Positions 8,725-17,899 are shown, counted from the first letter of the stretch. The stretch: 64,000 nt of DNA from Streptomyces sp. G-G2 (GCF_030063135.1 NZ_JASISO010000023.1:60433-124432); one strand, 5' to 3'. Translations and numbers: made by a program. Notes: generated by a model from the letters alone, not told the origin.

Positions 8725-9756
8725 ATGGTGGACATGACGCGAAACGACAACACCCCCGGCCGTGGGGCACACGGCACCCACGCGGTGGAAGTACGGGGAC
8801 TGGTCAAGCACTACGGCGAGACCAAGGCCCTGGACGGCGTGGACCTCGATGTCCGCGAGGGCACGGTCCTCGGGGTGCTCGGCCCGAACGGCGCCGGGAA
8901 GACCACCCTGGTCCGCTGCCTCTCCACGCTGATCGTCCCGGACTCCGGCACCGCGGTCGTCGCGGGCTTCGACGTGGTCCGCCAGCCGCGGCAGCTGCGC
9001 CGCACCATAGGCCTGACCGGCCAGTACGCCTCGGTCGACGAGAAGCTCTCCGGCTGGGAGAACCTCTACATGATCGGGCGGCTGCTCGACCTCTCCCGCA
9101 AGGACGCCCGCCGCCGCGCGGACGAGCTGCTGGAGCGGTTCTCGCTGACCGAGGCGGCCAGGAAGGCCGTCATGAACTACTCCGGCGGCATGCGGCGCCG
9201 CCTGGACCTCGCCGCGTCCATGATCGGCAGCCCGGCCGTGCTCTACCTGGACGAGCCGACCACCGGTCTGGACCCCCGTACCCGCAACGAGGTGTGGGAC
9301 GAGGTGCAGCGGATGGTCGCCGAGGGGGCGACTGTCCTGCTCACCACCCAGTACATGGAGGAGGCCGAGCAGCTCGCCAGCGAGCTGACGGTCATCGACC
9401 ACGGCAAGGTCATCGCGACCGGCAAGGTCGACGAGCTGAAGGCCCGCGTCGGCGGCCGCACCCTGAAGATCCGCCCCGCGGACCCGGCCGACCTGCCGGG
9501 CATGGCCCGCTCGCTCGCCGAGACCGGCCTGGACGGCGTCGCCGGTTCCCAGGCGGTGCCGGACGAGGGCGTGCTGCTGGTCCCGATCCTCAGCGACGAG
9601 CAGCTGACCGCGGTGGTCGGCCTGCTGGCCTCCCGCGGCTACGCCATCGCCGACCTGGGCACCTACCTGCCCAGCCTCGACGAGGTCTTCCTCTCCATCA
9701 CCGGCCACAAGGCCACCACCGTCGACGCCCACCAGACCGAGGAGGTCGCGGCATGA
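8725..9756 (+). CDS. DrrA-type ABC transporter ATPase
   Basis: A 343-residue ATPase of the daunorubicin-resistance family. Visible motifs: Walker A GPNGAGKTT (about 47-55), Q-loop region TGQYASVDE, signature YSGGMRRRLDLA, Walker B LYLDEPTTGLD, and the H-loop position replaced by Q (TTQYMEEAEQL), as is usual for DrrA. The C-terminal extension of about 80 residues (with YLPSLDEVFLSITG) is also typical. ATG at 8734 is an alternative start. It overlaps its permease by ATGA and follows the four-half-site operator. Probable role: export of a hydrophobic compound, substrate unknown. Confidence 0.92.
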   Translation: MVDMTRNDNTPGRGAHGTHAVEVRGLVKHYGETKALDGVDLDVREGTVLGVLGPNGAGKTTLVRCLSTLIVPDSGTAVVAGFDVVRQPRQLRRTIGLTGQYASVDEKLSGWENLYMIGRLLDLSRKDARRRADELLERFSLTEAARKAVMNYSGGMRRRLDLAASMIGSPAVLYLDEPTTGLDPRTRNEVWDEVQRMVAEGATVLLTTQYMEEAEQLASELTVIDHGKVIATGKVDELKARVGGRTLKIRPADPADLPGMARSLAETGLDGVAGSQAVPDEGVLLVPILSDEQLTAVVGLLASRGYAIADLGTYLPSLDEVFLSITGHKATTVDAHQTEEVAA

Positions 9757-10604
9757 GCACCGTCACCACGAAGCCCACCCCCACCCGCACCGCCCCGGTC
9801 TCCGGACCGCCCGCCGCGAGCGACGAAGGCCGCCTGGGCCTGCGCGCCCACCTGCGCCACATCGGCGCGCTGGCCCGCCGCAACGTCCTGCAGATCAAGC
9901 AGGACCCCGAGTCGATGTTCGACGTCCTGCTGATGCCGATCATCTTCACGCTGCTGTTCGTGTTCGTCTTCGGCGGCGCGATCTCCGGCAAGGGAAACCA
10001 GCAGGAGTACGTCAACTACGTCGTCCCCGGCCTGATGGCCATGATGGGCATGAACATCGCGATGGGCGTCGGCACCGGCGTCAACGACGACTTCAAGAAG
10101 GGCGTGATGGACCGCTTCCGGTCCATGCCGATCGCCCGCTCCTCGGTGCTCATCGCCAAGATCGTGGTCGAGGTCGGCCGCATGATGGTCGCCATCGCGA
10201 TCCTGCTCGTCGTCGGCTTCACCCTGGGACTGTCCATCAAGACCTCGGTCCTGGACCTGCTCCTGTCCATCGGTCTGGCGGCCGTCTTCGGCGCCTCCCT
10301 GATGTGGATCTTCATCCTGCTCGGTCTCACCATGAAGACCGCGCAGGCCGTCCAGGGCATGGCGATGCTGGTCCTGATGCCGCTCCAGTTCGGCAGCTCG
10401 ATCTTCGCCCCGCCGACGACGATGCCCGGCTGGCTGCAGTCCTTCACCGACTACAACCCGCTGTCCAACCTCGCCGACGCGGCCCGCGCCCTGATCAACG
10501 GCACCCCGATGGGCAACTCCGTGTGGATCACCCTGGCCTGGTCGGTGGGCATCACCGCGGTGACCATGCCGATCGCGGTCCGCAAGTTCCGCAACAAGAC
10601 CTGA
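9753..10604 (+). CDS. DrrB-type ABC transporter permease
   Basis: A 283-residue ABC-2 type permease with six predicted membrane helices (first near FDVLLMPIIFTLLFVFVFGG, last near the C terminus) and the conserved coupling segment KKGVMDRFRSMPIARSSVL between helices 2 and 3. The ATG overlaps the stop of the ATPase gene (ATGA), so the pair is coupled. The gene is closed by a small hairpin at 10611-10630. It is a paralogue of the permease at 57731-58522. Confidence 0.92.
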   Translation: MSTVTTKPTPTRTAPVSGPPAASDEGRLGLRAHLRHIGALARRNVLQIKQDPESMFDVLLMPIIFTLLFVFVFGGAISGKGNQQEYVNYVVPGLMAMMGMNIAMGVGTGVNDDFKKGVMDRFRSMPIARSSVLIAKIVVEVGRMMVAIAILLVVGFTLGLSIKTSVLDLLLSIGLAAVFGASLMWIFILLGLTMKTAQAVQGMAMLVLMPLQFGSSIFAPPTTMPGWLQSFTDYNPLSNLADAARALINGTPMGNSVWITLAWSVGITAVTMPIAVRKFRNKT

Positions 10605-10610
10605 GGACCT

Positions 10611-10630
10611 GATCCGGGCAGCACCGGATC
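10611..10630. terminator. short hairpin between convergent genes
   Basis: GATCCGG (10611-10617) pairs with CCGGATC (10624-10630) over a six-base loop, just after the permease stop and before the end of the converging regulator gene. Confidence 0.55.
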
Positions 10631-10652
10631 GCGTCCCGGCTCTGCCGCAGGA

Positions 10653-13600
10653 TCAGACGAGGGCGGTGGCCTCCTCCACAGTGAGGCCGCCGCCTTCGGC
10701 GCGCGCCGCCTCGTACGCGGCGTCACCCAGCTCCGCCCGCGCCTTCTCCTCGGCCCTGGCGGAGCTTTCCCGTTCGGTGGAGACGGGCACATGGCCGTCC
10801 GGCAGCAGGGCCCGGTAGGCGCCGAGCAGCCGCGCCGCTTCCCGGGCGTGCTCCTCGCCGCCGAGTCCGGCGAGGGCGTCGGCCGCGGTCAGCAGGTGCA
10901 CCGCGGGCATCTGCGGCGCGACCATCAGGGTGAGCGGGTCCAGCGCGGCGTTCAGCGCCGACCTGACCTGGACCAGGCTGTCCGCGTACTTGCCCTCCTC
11001 GTTGTCCAGCCAGGCCAGCATGCCGCGCAGGAACCCGTCGAAGATGGCGTAGGCGCCGTACGCGAACTCCTCGCGCAGCACCTGGAGCTGGGCGCGGGCC
11101 TCGGGGACCCGGCCGGTGCTGCCGTAGCGGGTCGCGAGGAACATCCGGGCCGCGGGCTTGGCCTCGTTGCGCACGCTCCGGTTGGCTTCGAGGGCCCCGA
11201 CGAGCAGTTCCTCGGCCCGCTGGCCCTCGCCGTTCTCCAGGAAGACCCCGGCCATGCGCACCCGCAGCACCAGGACCTGGCCCTTGGCGCCCAGCCGTTC
11301 GGCGTGCCCGATGGCGGCCGTGTAGTCCTCGGCGGCCAGGGTGTACTCGCCGCGTTTCTCCCGGGACTCCGCCCGGGCGGAAAGGGCCTCCGCACAGCCC
11401 CAGTCGTCGCCCAGGTCCTGGTAGATCGCCAGGCTCTCCTCGGCGTCGCGGGCAGCGTTCCCGGCCCAGTCGGCGCGGTTGGCCAAGATGTTGGCGCGCA
11501 GCTGGAGGGCGGCGGCCAGTTCCCAGCGGTAGCCGAGCCCCCGGGTGGCCTCCACGGTCTCGTCGATGCTCCGGCGCAGCAGCTCCGGGTCGCCGTAGAT
11601 CATCAGGGCGTAGGTCCACAGGGCGCCGGGGTTGCGGCAGGCCTGGGGCAGGCCCGGCGAGTACGTGGCGACGACGGCCTCGATCCCGGGGCGCACCGAG
11701 GGCGAGTGCCAGCTCTCGTTGCTGTGGTCGCGGGCGGCGAGCTGGATCAGCCGGATGCCGCGCCAGCCCTCGGTGAGCAGTTCCCCGGTGTAGGGCGGGG
11801 GCGTGTCGACGATCTGTTCGTGGACGGGCGGGGCGGGGGTGAACGGCGGCCGGAAGGGGTCGGGTCCCAGGGCCGCGGCGGCGTCGGCCCAGTGGCGCAT
11901 CTCGACGCGCAGGTCCTGCATCTGCCAGTACCAGGACAGGGAGTGGACCAGGCACATGACCTCGCCGACGTCGCGGGCGGCGACGGCCCGGCGCAGCGCG
12001 CTGCGCAGGTTCTCGTACTCGGTGGCGAGCCGTCGGGTGGCGGCCAGCTGGCCGCGGCCGCGCAGCAGCGGGTCGGTGGTGCGGGCGAGTTCGCGGTAGT
12101 GGGCGAGGTGGCGGAGTTCGGTGGCGGCGCGGTCGGCGGGGACCTCGGCGGCCCGCTCGGCGGCGTACTCGCCGACGGTCTCCAGGAGCCGGTAGCGCAT
12201 GTCCCCCTCGGGGGCCGGGGTGGCGACGACCAGGGACTTGTCCACCAGAGCACCGAGGGTGTCGGCGACGTCGATACCGGTGTTGCTGGTGCTGGTGCTG
12301 GTGCTGGTGCTGGTGCTGGTGTTGCTGTTGGTGCCGGCGTGGGTGTTGGCCGCGGGGGCGTCGGGTCCGGCGCAGACCGCTTCGGCGGCGGTGAGGTCGC
12401 AGCCGCCCGCGAAGACGGAGAGCCGGCGCAGGACCGTACGTTCGGACGCGTCCAGCAGGTCCCAGGACCAGTCGACCACCGCGCGCAGGGTCTGCTGCCG
12501 GGGCAGCACCGTACGGCTCCCGCCGGTCAGCAGCCGGAACCGGTTGTCCAGCCGGTCCGCGATCTGGCGCGGGGTGAGCAGCCGCAACCGCGCCGCCGCC
12601 AGCTCGATCGCCAGCGGCAGCCCGTCCAGGCGGCGGCAGATCTCGGCGCCGGCGGCCGGATCGTCATCCGCGGTGAAACCGGGGCGCGCGGCGGCGCCAC
12701 GCTCCGAGAACAGGCGCAGGGCCATCGGGTCGGGCAGCGGTTCCACGGGCCGCAGGACCTCCCCCGGCACCCCGAGGGGTTCACGGCTGGTGGCCAGGAT
12801 CCGTACGCCCGGGCAGTGCGTGAGGAGCCGCTCGGCCAGTTCGGCGGCGGCTCCGATGACGTGTTCGCAGTTGTCCAGCAGAAGGAGCAGGCGGCGCCCG
12901 GAGCAGTGTTCGGCGAGCCGCTGCAGGGGCTGCTCCCCGGTCTGGCCGGTGAGTACGCGCAGTTCCTCGGCGGCGGCTCCGCGCAGCTTGGTCTCGCGGG
13001 CGCCGAGCGCGGCGAGGACGACTTCGGGTACGTCCTCGGGGTCCTCGACCGGGGCGAGTTCGACGAGCCAGGCCCCGTCGGGCCAGTCGCTCCCCCCGGC
13101 GCCGCCCGCGTGGGCCTCGGCGGCCTCCTGGGACAGCCGGGTCTTGCCCGCTCCGCCGGGGCCGAGGAGGGTGACCAGCCTGGCCCGGGCGAGGTCCTCG
13201 CCGATGACCCGGATGTCGTCCTCACGGCCGACGAAGGTGGTGAGGCGGGCCCGGAGGTTGCCCGCCGGGACGGCCGGGGCGGACCTTTCCGGGGCGGTCT
13301 CCGGGGCCACCGGGGCGGGCGCGGCGGGCGCCGGGGCCAGCAGTTGGGAGTGCAGGGCGCGCAGCGCGGGTCCCGGGTCGGTGCCGAGCCGGGCGGCGAG
13401 GTCACGCCGTACGCCGTCGTAGGCGTCCAGGGCCTCGGCGGTGCGGCCCGCGTCGCGCAGGGCCCGGATCCGCAGGACGTGCAGGGGCTCGTCCAGGGGC
13501 AGTTCGGCGCTCAGGGCGGCCAGTTCGGGCAGCGCCCGCTCCGCTTCGCCCAGGGCGAGGGCGGCGGCGAGGCGGCCCCGGCGCGCGTCCAGCCGTACGG

Positions 13601-14048
13601 ACTCCCAGCGCGCGGCCTCGGCGGCCGCGTCCGGCAGGTCCGCGAGGGCGGGCCCGCGCCACAGCGCGAGGGCCTCGTCGTACAGCTCGGCGGCCCGGTC
13701 CGGCTCGGCGGTCTCCAGGTGCCGGGCGGCGGCGCGGGCGAGGCGGTCGAAGCGGTAGAGGTCGATGTCGTCGCGTTCGGCGGTGAGCCGGTAGCCGCCG
13801 CCCCCGGAGGCGACGGCGTCGTGCCCGGCGGCCCGGCGCAGCCGCCCGATCAAGGCCTGCAGGGCGCCGGAGGCGTCCTGGGGCGGGTCCGCACCCCACA
13901 CCTCGTCCACCAGGACCTCGGCGGTGACCGACCGCCCCGGGCGCAGCGCGAGCGCGGTCAGGAGCGCGCGCAGGCGTGCTCCGCCGAGGGCGACGGGTGT
14001 TCCGTCGCCGCGGACTGCCTGGGCACTGCCGAGAATCGCGTAACGCAC
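10653..14048 (-). CDS. AfsR/SARP-type large transcriptional regulator
   Basis: A 1131-residue regulator. Order of domains: winged-helix DNA-binding domain (about 1-90, with RLRALLTALALRPGR and VDEVWG), bacterial transcriptional activation domain (about 95-245), NB-ARC ATPase (P-loop LLGPGGAGKT near 295-302; LLLLLDNCEH; ATSREPLG; GLPLAIELAA), then a TPR-like C-terminal half (about 700-1100). This is the architecture of SARP-family activators of secondary metabolism. A six-fold TS repeat sits near residues 577-588. The GTG at 14048 is six bases after a -10-like GACAAT, so the mRNA may be leaderless. No biosynthetic cluster is next to it, so its targets are unknown. Confidence 0.9.
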   Translation of the reverse strand: MRYAILGSAQAVRGDGTPVALGGARLRALLTALALRPGRSVTAEVLVDEVWGADPPQDASGALQALIGRLRRAAGHDAVASGGGGYRLTAERDDIDLYRFDRLARAAARHLETAEPDRAAELYDEALALWRGPALADLPDAAAEAARWESVRLDARRGRLAAALALGEAERALPELAALSAELPLDEPLHVLRIRALRDAGRTAEALDAYDGVRRDLAARLGTDPGPALRALHSQLLAPAPAAPAPVAPETAPERSAPAVPAGNLRARLTTFVGREDDIRVIGEDLARARLVTLLGPGGAGKTRLSQEAAEAHAGGAGGSDWPDGAWLVELAPVEDPEDVPEVVLAALGARETKLRGAAAEELRVLTGQTGEQPLQRLAEHCSGRRLLLLLDNCEHVIGAAAELAERLLTHCPGVRILATSREPLGVPGEVLRPVEPLPDPMALRLFSERGAAARPGFTADDDPAAGAEICRRLDGLPLAIELAAARLRLLTPRQIADRLDNRFRLLTGGSRTVLPRQQTLRAVVDWSWDLLDASERTVLRRLSVFAGGCDLTAAEAVCAGPDAPAANTHAGTNSNTSTSTSTSTSTSNTGIDVADTLGALVDKSLVVATPAPEGDMRYRLLETVGEYAAERAAEVPADRAATELRHLAHYRELARTTDPLLRGRGQLAATRRLATEYENLRSALRRAVAARDVGEVMCLVHSLSWYWQMQDLRVEMRHWADAAAALGPDPFRPPFTPAPPVHEQIVDTPPPYTGELLTEGWRGIRLIQLAARDHSNESWHSPSVRPGIEAVVATYSPGLPQACRNPGALWTYALMIYGDPELLRRSIDETVEATRGLGYRWELAAALQLRANILANRADWAGNAARDAEESLAIYQDLGDDWGCAEALSARAESREKRGEYTLAAEDYTAAIGHAERLGAKGQVLVLRVRMAGVFLENGEGQRAEELLVGALEANRSVRNEAKPAARMFLATRYGSTGRVPEARAQLQVLREEFAYGAYAIFDGFLRGMLAWLDNEEGKYADSLVQVRSALNAALDPLTLMVAPQMPAVHLLTAADALAGLGGEEHAREAARLLGAYRALLPDGHVPVSTERESSARAEEKARAELGDAAYEAARAEGGGLTVEEATALV
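12285..12320. repeat. perfect hexanucleotide tandem repeat inside the SARP gene
   Basis: Six exact copies of gctggt in a row, followed by degenerate copies to about 12330. On the coding strand each is ACCAGC, giving (Thr-Ser)6. Whole-unit slippage would keep the frame and change only linker length. Confidence 0.9.
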
Positions 14049-14147
14049 CGGCCCATTGTCACCGGCCCGGAGCGCGAACCCACCGGGATTTCGCGGTGGG
14101 CCGCCGCGCGGGCGGTGCCGCGGACCCCCTGGGATAGGTTTCGGGGC

Positions 14148-14945
14148 ATGGTTCAACAGGGTGACCGCGGTGAGCGGCGGATCAGTGCGGTGTTCCTCGG
14201 GATCGCCGCGGTCATGGGCGTCACCGGCTGGGCCGTGTGGACCGGTTACGCGGCGAGCACGGGGCTCGCGGTGTTCCTCTTCGTCACGTCCGCGTGGATC
14301 GTCTCGCTGTGCCTGCACGAGTACGCGCACGCCCGCACCGCCCTGCACAGCGGAGACCTCTCCGTCGGCGCCAAGGGCTATCTGACCCTGAACCCGCTGA
14401 AGTACACCCACGCGATGCTGAGCATCGTGCTCCCGGTGATCTTCGTGATCCTGGGCGGGCTGGGCCTGCCCGGCGGGGCCGTGTACATCGAGCGCGGGCG
14501 GATCCAGGGACGTTGGAAGCACAGCCTGATCTCGGCCGCCGGGCCGCTGACGAACGTGGCCTTCGCGGTCGTGTGCACGGCGCCGTTCTGGCTGGACGCG
14601 CTGGACGGGGTGCCGTTGGCCTTCCGGTTCGCGCTCGGTTTCCTCGCGCTGCTCCAGGTCTCGGCGGCGATCCTGAACTTCCTGCCCGTGCCGGGGCTGG
14701 ACGGTTACGGGGTGATCGAGCCCTGGCTCTCGTACAAGGTCCGCCGAGAGGTGGCACCGCTCGCGCAGTTCGGCCTGATCGCGGTGTTCGCGCTGCTGTG
14801 GATCCCCGAGGTCAACGGTTTCTTCTTCGACTTCGTGAACGCGGTGCTCGGCAAGCTCGGCGTCTCGGACCTGGAGACCTACTGCGGCCGGGAGCTGTAC
14901 ATGTTCTGGCAGGACGGCAGCTCCGTCTGCGACGTCAGCGGCTGA
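14148..14945 (+). CDS. M50-family (site-2 type) membrane metalloprotease
   Basis: A 265-residue integral membrane protein with the zinc motif HEYAH (H57, E58, H61) in a hydrophobic helix and the third metal ligand in NFLPVPGLDGYG (D185), the two hallmarks of site-2 proteases that cut inside membranes. There is no PDZ domain, so it is of the compact type. TAGGTT (14135-14140) ends seven bases before the ATG, pointing to a leaderless transcript. The 3' end overlaps a small converging gene by 11 bp. Substrates are unknown. Confidence 0.88.
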   Translation: MVQQGDRGERRISAVFLGIAAVMGVTGWAVWTGYAASTGLAVFLFVTSAWIVSLCLHEYAHARTALHSGDLSVGAKGYLTLNPLKYTHAMLSIVLPVIFVILGGLGLPGGAVYIERGRIQGRWKHSLISAAGPLTNVAFAVVCTAPFWLDALDGVPLAFRFALGFLALLQVSAAILNFLPVPGLDGYGVIEPWLSYKVRREVAPLAQFGLIAVFALLWIPEVNGFFFDFVNAVLGKLGVSDLETYCGRELYMFWQDGSSVCDVSG

Positions 14946-15114
14946 CCCGGGCCTTGAGCCGGGCCCTGCGCACGTAGAACCACGCCATGTTGGAGGTCAC
15001 TCCGGCGAGCAGCACCCAGATGATGCCGAGGAAGCTTCCTTCGACGAAGGCGACGACGGCCGCGGCGACGGACAGGACGCAGACCACGATGGCGAACACG
15101 GCAAGGCGGGGCAT
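14935..15114 (-). CDS. small two-helix membrane protein (59 residues)
   Basis: A 59-residue reading starting at ATG 15114, with GAGGAG eight bases upstream, which strongly supports translation. It has two hydrophobic segments (MPRLAVFAIVVCVLSVAAAV and the FLGIIWVLLAGVT part) separated by FVEGS, and a basic C-terminal tail rich in Arg and Lys, so the tail is probably cytoplasmic. Its last 11 bases overlap the end of the converging M50 protease gene. I do not recognise a family. Its size makes it easy to miss in automatic annotation. Confidence 0.75.
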   Translation of the reverse strand: MPRLAVFAIVVCVLSVAAAVVAFVEGSFLGIIWVLLAGVTSNMAWFYVRRARLKARVSR

Positions 15115-15196
15115 GGGTCGAACTCCTCGGGAACGCTGATCGGGGTCGAGCCCCTCCAGTGTCCCCCATCGGGACGTGCGGTCATGTCCGGGGCGT

Positions 15197-15225
15197 ACGG
15201 GCCGCCGCGACTGACGGCGGCCCGT
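15197..15225. terminator. hairpin downstream of the F420 reductase gene
   Basis: ACGGGCCGCCG (15197-15207) pairs perfectly with CGGCGGCCCGT (15215-15225) over a seven-base loop, just past the stop of the gene that ends at 15262. Confidence 0.65.
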
Positions 15226-15261
15226 GCGGCGGACCGTACGGCGGTCCGGCGGACCGGTGGC

Positions 15262-15966
15262 TCAGACGTCCGTGACGCGCAGGCCCGCGTGCGCCTTGTA
15301 GCGGCGGTTGACCGAGATGAGGTTGGCGACCAGGGACTCGACCTGGTGGGCGTTGCGCAGCCGGCCCGCGAACACCCCGCGCATGCCGGGGATGCGGGCG
15401 GCCAGGGCCTGGACGACGTCGGTGTCGGCGCGGACCTCGCCGAGGACCATCACGTCGGTGTCGATCTCCTCGACCGACTCGTCCTGGAGCAGGACCGCCG
15501 ACAGGTGGTGGAAGGCCGCGGTGACGCGGGAGTCGGGGAGGAGCAGGGCGGCCTGCTGGGCGGCGCTGCCCTCCTCGGGCTTGAGGGCGTACGCGCCCTG
15601 CTTGTCGAAGCCGAGCGGGTTGACGCAGTCGACGACGAGCTTGCCCGCCAGTTCCTCGCGCAGGCCTTCGAGGGTCTTGGCGTGGCCGTCCCACGGCACC
15701 GCGATGATCACGATGTCGCTGCGCCGGGCGCACTCGGCGTTGTCGGCGCCCTCGACGCCGAGGCCCAGTTCGTCGGCGGCGGACCGGGCGCGGTCGGCGG
15801 CACGCGAGCCGATGATCACCTTCTGGCCCGCCCGGGCGAGCCGGTAGGCGAGGCCGCGGCCCTGGTCCCCGGTGCCGCCGAGGACGCCGACGACGAGGCC
15901 CGAGACGTCGGGGAGGTCCCAGGGGTCCTTCGCGGCGGGCTTCTGGGTGCTGTCTGTGGAAGTCAT
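15262..15966 (-). CDS. npdG: F420-dependent NADP reductase
   Basis: A 234-residue protein with an N-terminal Rossmann fold (VVGVLGGTGDQGRGLAYRLA) and the SRAADRAR segment that binds the NADP 2'-phosphate, followed by AVPWDG and the DCVNPLGFD region, typical of F420H2:NADP+ oxidoreductases. It moves hydride between F420 and NADP, supplying F420H2 to enzymes such as the LLM oxidoreductase at 53.9 kb. TACTCT (complement of 15974-15979) ends seven bases before the ATG, so the mRNA is probably leaderless. Confidence 0.88.
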   Translation of the reverse strand: MTSTDSTQKPAAKDPWDLPDVSGLVVGVLGGTGDQGRGLAYRLARAGQKVIIGSRAADRARSAADELGLGVEGADNAECARRSDIVIIAVPWDGHAKTLEGLREELAGKLVVDCVNPLGFDKQGAYALKPEEGSAAQQAALLLPDSRVTAAFHHLSAVLLQDESVEEIDTDVMVLGEVRADTDVVQALAARIPGMRGVFAGRLRNAHQVESLVANLISVNRRYKAHAGLRVTDV

Positions 15967-16060
15967 GGGGGCGAGAGTACTGCCGGGTAGCGAAAGGCCG
16001 AACGGGTGAGCCGCCCCCGTCCTCGCCCGCTTGGGCCGTCCGTGGTGCAGGATGCCGCCC

Positions 16061-16714
16061 ATGGACGCCGTCAGGGTCGCGCTGCTGCGCGAGGTGCTCG
16101 CCGGTACGGAGTGGCCCGGGGCCGCCCGCCGTTTCGCCGCCTCGCTGCGGCGCTCGGTGGCCCCGGGCGACGGGAAGCTGCTGCTGGTGGGCACGGAGGG
16201 GTACGAGCCCTGGCACCTGGCCGCGCACCTGGTGGACGAGGCCGCCTGGTCGGGGCTGCCGCAGCTGGCGCCGACGCTGGTGCGCCACCGGGTGCGGCCC
16301 GGGGAGCCGCCGCACCTGTCGGTGGGGCTGGGTCGGCTGGCGGTGGCCGGGCGCGGGCACACCCTGCTGGTGGTGGCTCCGGAGCGGCCCGGTGCGGGGC
16401 TGCTGGAGCGGGTGTACGACGCGCGGCGCGCGGGGGCGACCGTACTGTCCCTCGACGGCGGGGACCGGGAGCTGGGCGCGCTGGCGCACGACGCGCTGTC
16501 GGTGCCGGTGCCGGTGTCCGGGCCAGTGCCGGAAGGCGCCGGTCCGGCGGGTCCGACAGGTCCGGAGGGGCTGGACCTGGACACGGTGCAGCACCTGGTC
16601 AGCGCGGCGGCCGGGGAGAACGGCGTTCCGGCGCAGCGCGGCCCGCGCCGGTTCCGGGACCGGCTGGCGCGGCTGGCCGAACAGCTGACCGCCCCGCCGC
16701 CCAGCCGCTGGTAG
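16061..16714 (+). CDS. uncharacterised actinobacterial protein
   Basis: A 217-residue soluble protein; I do not recognise a named domain. It begins MDAVRVALLREVLAGTEWP and has alternating hydrophobic strands (KLLLVGTEGYEPWHLAAHLVDEA; HTLLVVAPERPGAGLLERVYDARRAGATVLSLD) that suggest an alpha/beta Rossmann-like fold, with a Pro/Gly-rich stretch near 155-175 and a basic C terminus. An in-frame ATG 30 bases upstream is possible. It converges on the 77-residue gene to the right. Confidence 0.65.
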   Translation: MDAVRVALLREVLAGTEWPGAARRFAASLRRSVAPGDGKLLLVGTEGYEPWHLAAHLVDEAAWSGLPQLAPTLVRHRVRPGEPPHLSVGLGRLAVAGRGHTLLVVAPERPGAGLLERVYDARRAGATVLSLDGGDRELGALAHDALSVPVPVSGPVPEGAGPAGPTGPEGLDLDTVQHLVSAAAGENGVPAQRGPRRFRDRLARLAEQLTAPPPSRW

Positions 16715-16749
16715 TCCGGCCCGCACGCCCTCCCCCGCGCCTCCCGCCC

Positions 16750-16983
16750 CTAAGGAGCGCTCTCGCCTTCTTCGCGGGTCTTGTCGTTCCATTTCGGGTC
16801 GTTCTGCCACTCCAGGTTCCGCTCCTGGGCGGTCTCCATCGCGTGGTTCGCCTCTTCGGGCGTGGCGTACGGACCGAACCGGTCCTTCGCCGGACAGTCC
16901 GGCCCCTCCTCCACCTTCTTGTGGACGAGGCAGTAGTACCACTCGCCCGGTTTGCCCACCTGGCGCTTCTTGAACAAAGCCAT
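16750..16983 (-). CDS. small conserved-looking hypothetical protein (77 residues)
   Basis: A short soluble protein beginning MALFKKRQVGKPGEWYYCLV, with two cysteines (WYYCLVHKKVEEGPDC) and a C-terminal half made mostly of charged residues (YATPEEANHAMETAQERN). The middle, ending DRFGPYATPEEA, resembles the small SPOR-like modules that follow the pattern GPY...A, but I cannot assign it. AAGGAGC lies close upstream of the start. It is divergent from map. Confidence 0.65.
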   Translation of the reverse strand: MALFKKRQVGKPGEWYYCLVHKKVEEGPDCPAKDRFGPYATPEEANHAMETAQERNLEWQNDPKWNDKTREEGESAP

Positions 16984-17041
16984 TCGGTGCTCCTTCCTCT
17001 GCGGCCATGCTGCCCGATCCGCGCTGGATACACTCGTTCGC

Positions 17042-17899
17042 ATGTCTGGCCAGTCACTGCTCGTTCCCGGCGAGCTCTCCCCCGCCCTTTCCGTTCCCGG
17101 CAACATCCGCCGGCCCGAGTACGTGGGCAAGCCCGCTCCCACCCCGTACACCGGACCGGAGGTGCAGACGGCCGAGACCATCGAGGCGATGCGCATCGCC
17201 GGCCGCATCGCCGCGCGGGCGATGGAGGAGGCCGCGAAGCTGATCGCCCCCGGGGTCACCACCGACGCCCTGGACCGGGTCGCGCACGCGTACATGTGCG
17301 ACCACGGCGCCTACCCGTCGACCCTCGGCTACCGGGGCTTCCCCAAGTCCCTGTGCGCCTCCGTCAACGAGGTCATCTGTCACGGCATCCCGGACTCCAC
17401 GGTGCTGCGCGACGGCGACATCGTGAACCTCGACGTCACGGCGTACATCGGTGGTGTGCACGGCGACAACAACGCCACCTACCTGTGCGGTGACGTAGAC
17501 GAGGAGTCGCGCCTGCTGGTCGAGCGCACCCGCGAGTCGCTGAACCGCGCCATCAAGGCGGTCAAGCCGGGCCGCCAGATCAACATCATCGGGCGCGTCA
17601 TCGAGTCGTACGCCAAGCGCTTCGGCTACGGCGTGGTCCGTGACTTCACCGGCCACGGCATCAATACGTCGTTCCACTCCGGCCTGATCGTCCCGCACTA
17701 CGACAGCCCGCACGCCACCACCGTCATCGAGCCCGGCATGACCTTCACCATCGAACCGATGCTGACGCTGGGCACGCACGAGTACGACATGTGGAAGGAC
17801 GGCTGGACCGTCGTCACCAAGGACCGCAAGCGCACGGCGCAGTTCGAGCACACGCTCGTGGTGACGGACACCGGAGCGGACATCCTGACGCTGCCGTAG
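17042..17899 (+). CDS. map: methionine aminopeptidase type I
   Basis: A 285-residue enzyme that removes the initiator methionine from nascent proteins. The pita-bread core has the metal ligands in NLDVTAYIGGVHGDNNATY (two Asp), DFTGHGINTSFH (His) and FTIEPMLTLG (Glu), with a last Glu in TAQFEHTLVVTD. The first 40 residues are a Pro-rich extension with the PEYVGKP motif seen in the longer actinobacterial type I enzymes. TACACT (17029-17034) ends seven bases before the ATG, so translation is probably leaderless. Confidence 0.95.
   Translation: MSGQSLLVPGELSPALSVPGNIRRPEYVGKPAPTPYTGPEVQTAETIEAMRIAGRIAARAMEEAAKLIAPGVTTDALDRVAHAYMCDHGAYPSTLGYRGFPKSLCASVNEVICHGIPDSTVLRDGDIVNLDVTAYIGGVHGDNNATYLCGDVDEESRLLVERTRESLNRAIKAVKPGRQINIIGRVIESYAKRFGYGVVRDFTGHGINTSFHSGLIVPHYDSPHATTVIEPGMTFTIEPMLTLGTHEYDMWKDGWTVVTKDRKRTAQFEHTLVVTDTGADILTLP

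Noticed and set aside
10791..14147. Very long open frame antisense to the SARP-type gene
   Set aside because: It is Gly/Gln/Val-rich shadow coding caused by G/C-rich third positions; only its last part, from 14148, is a real gene (M50 protease).
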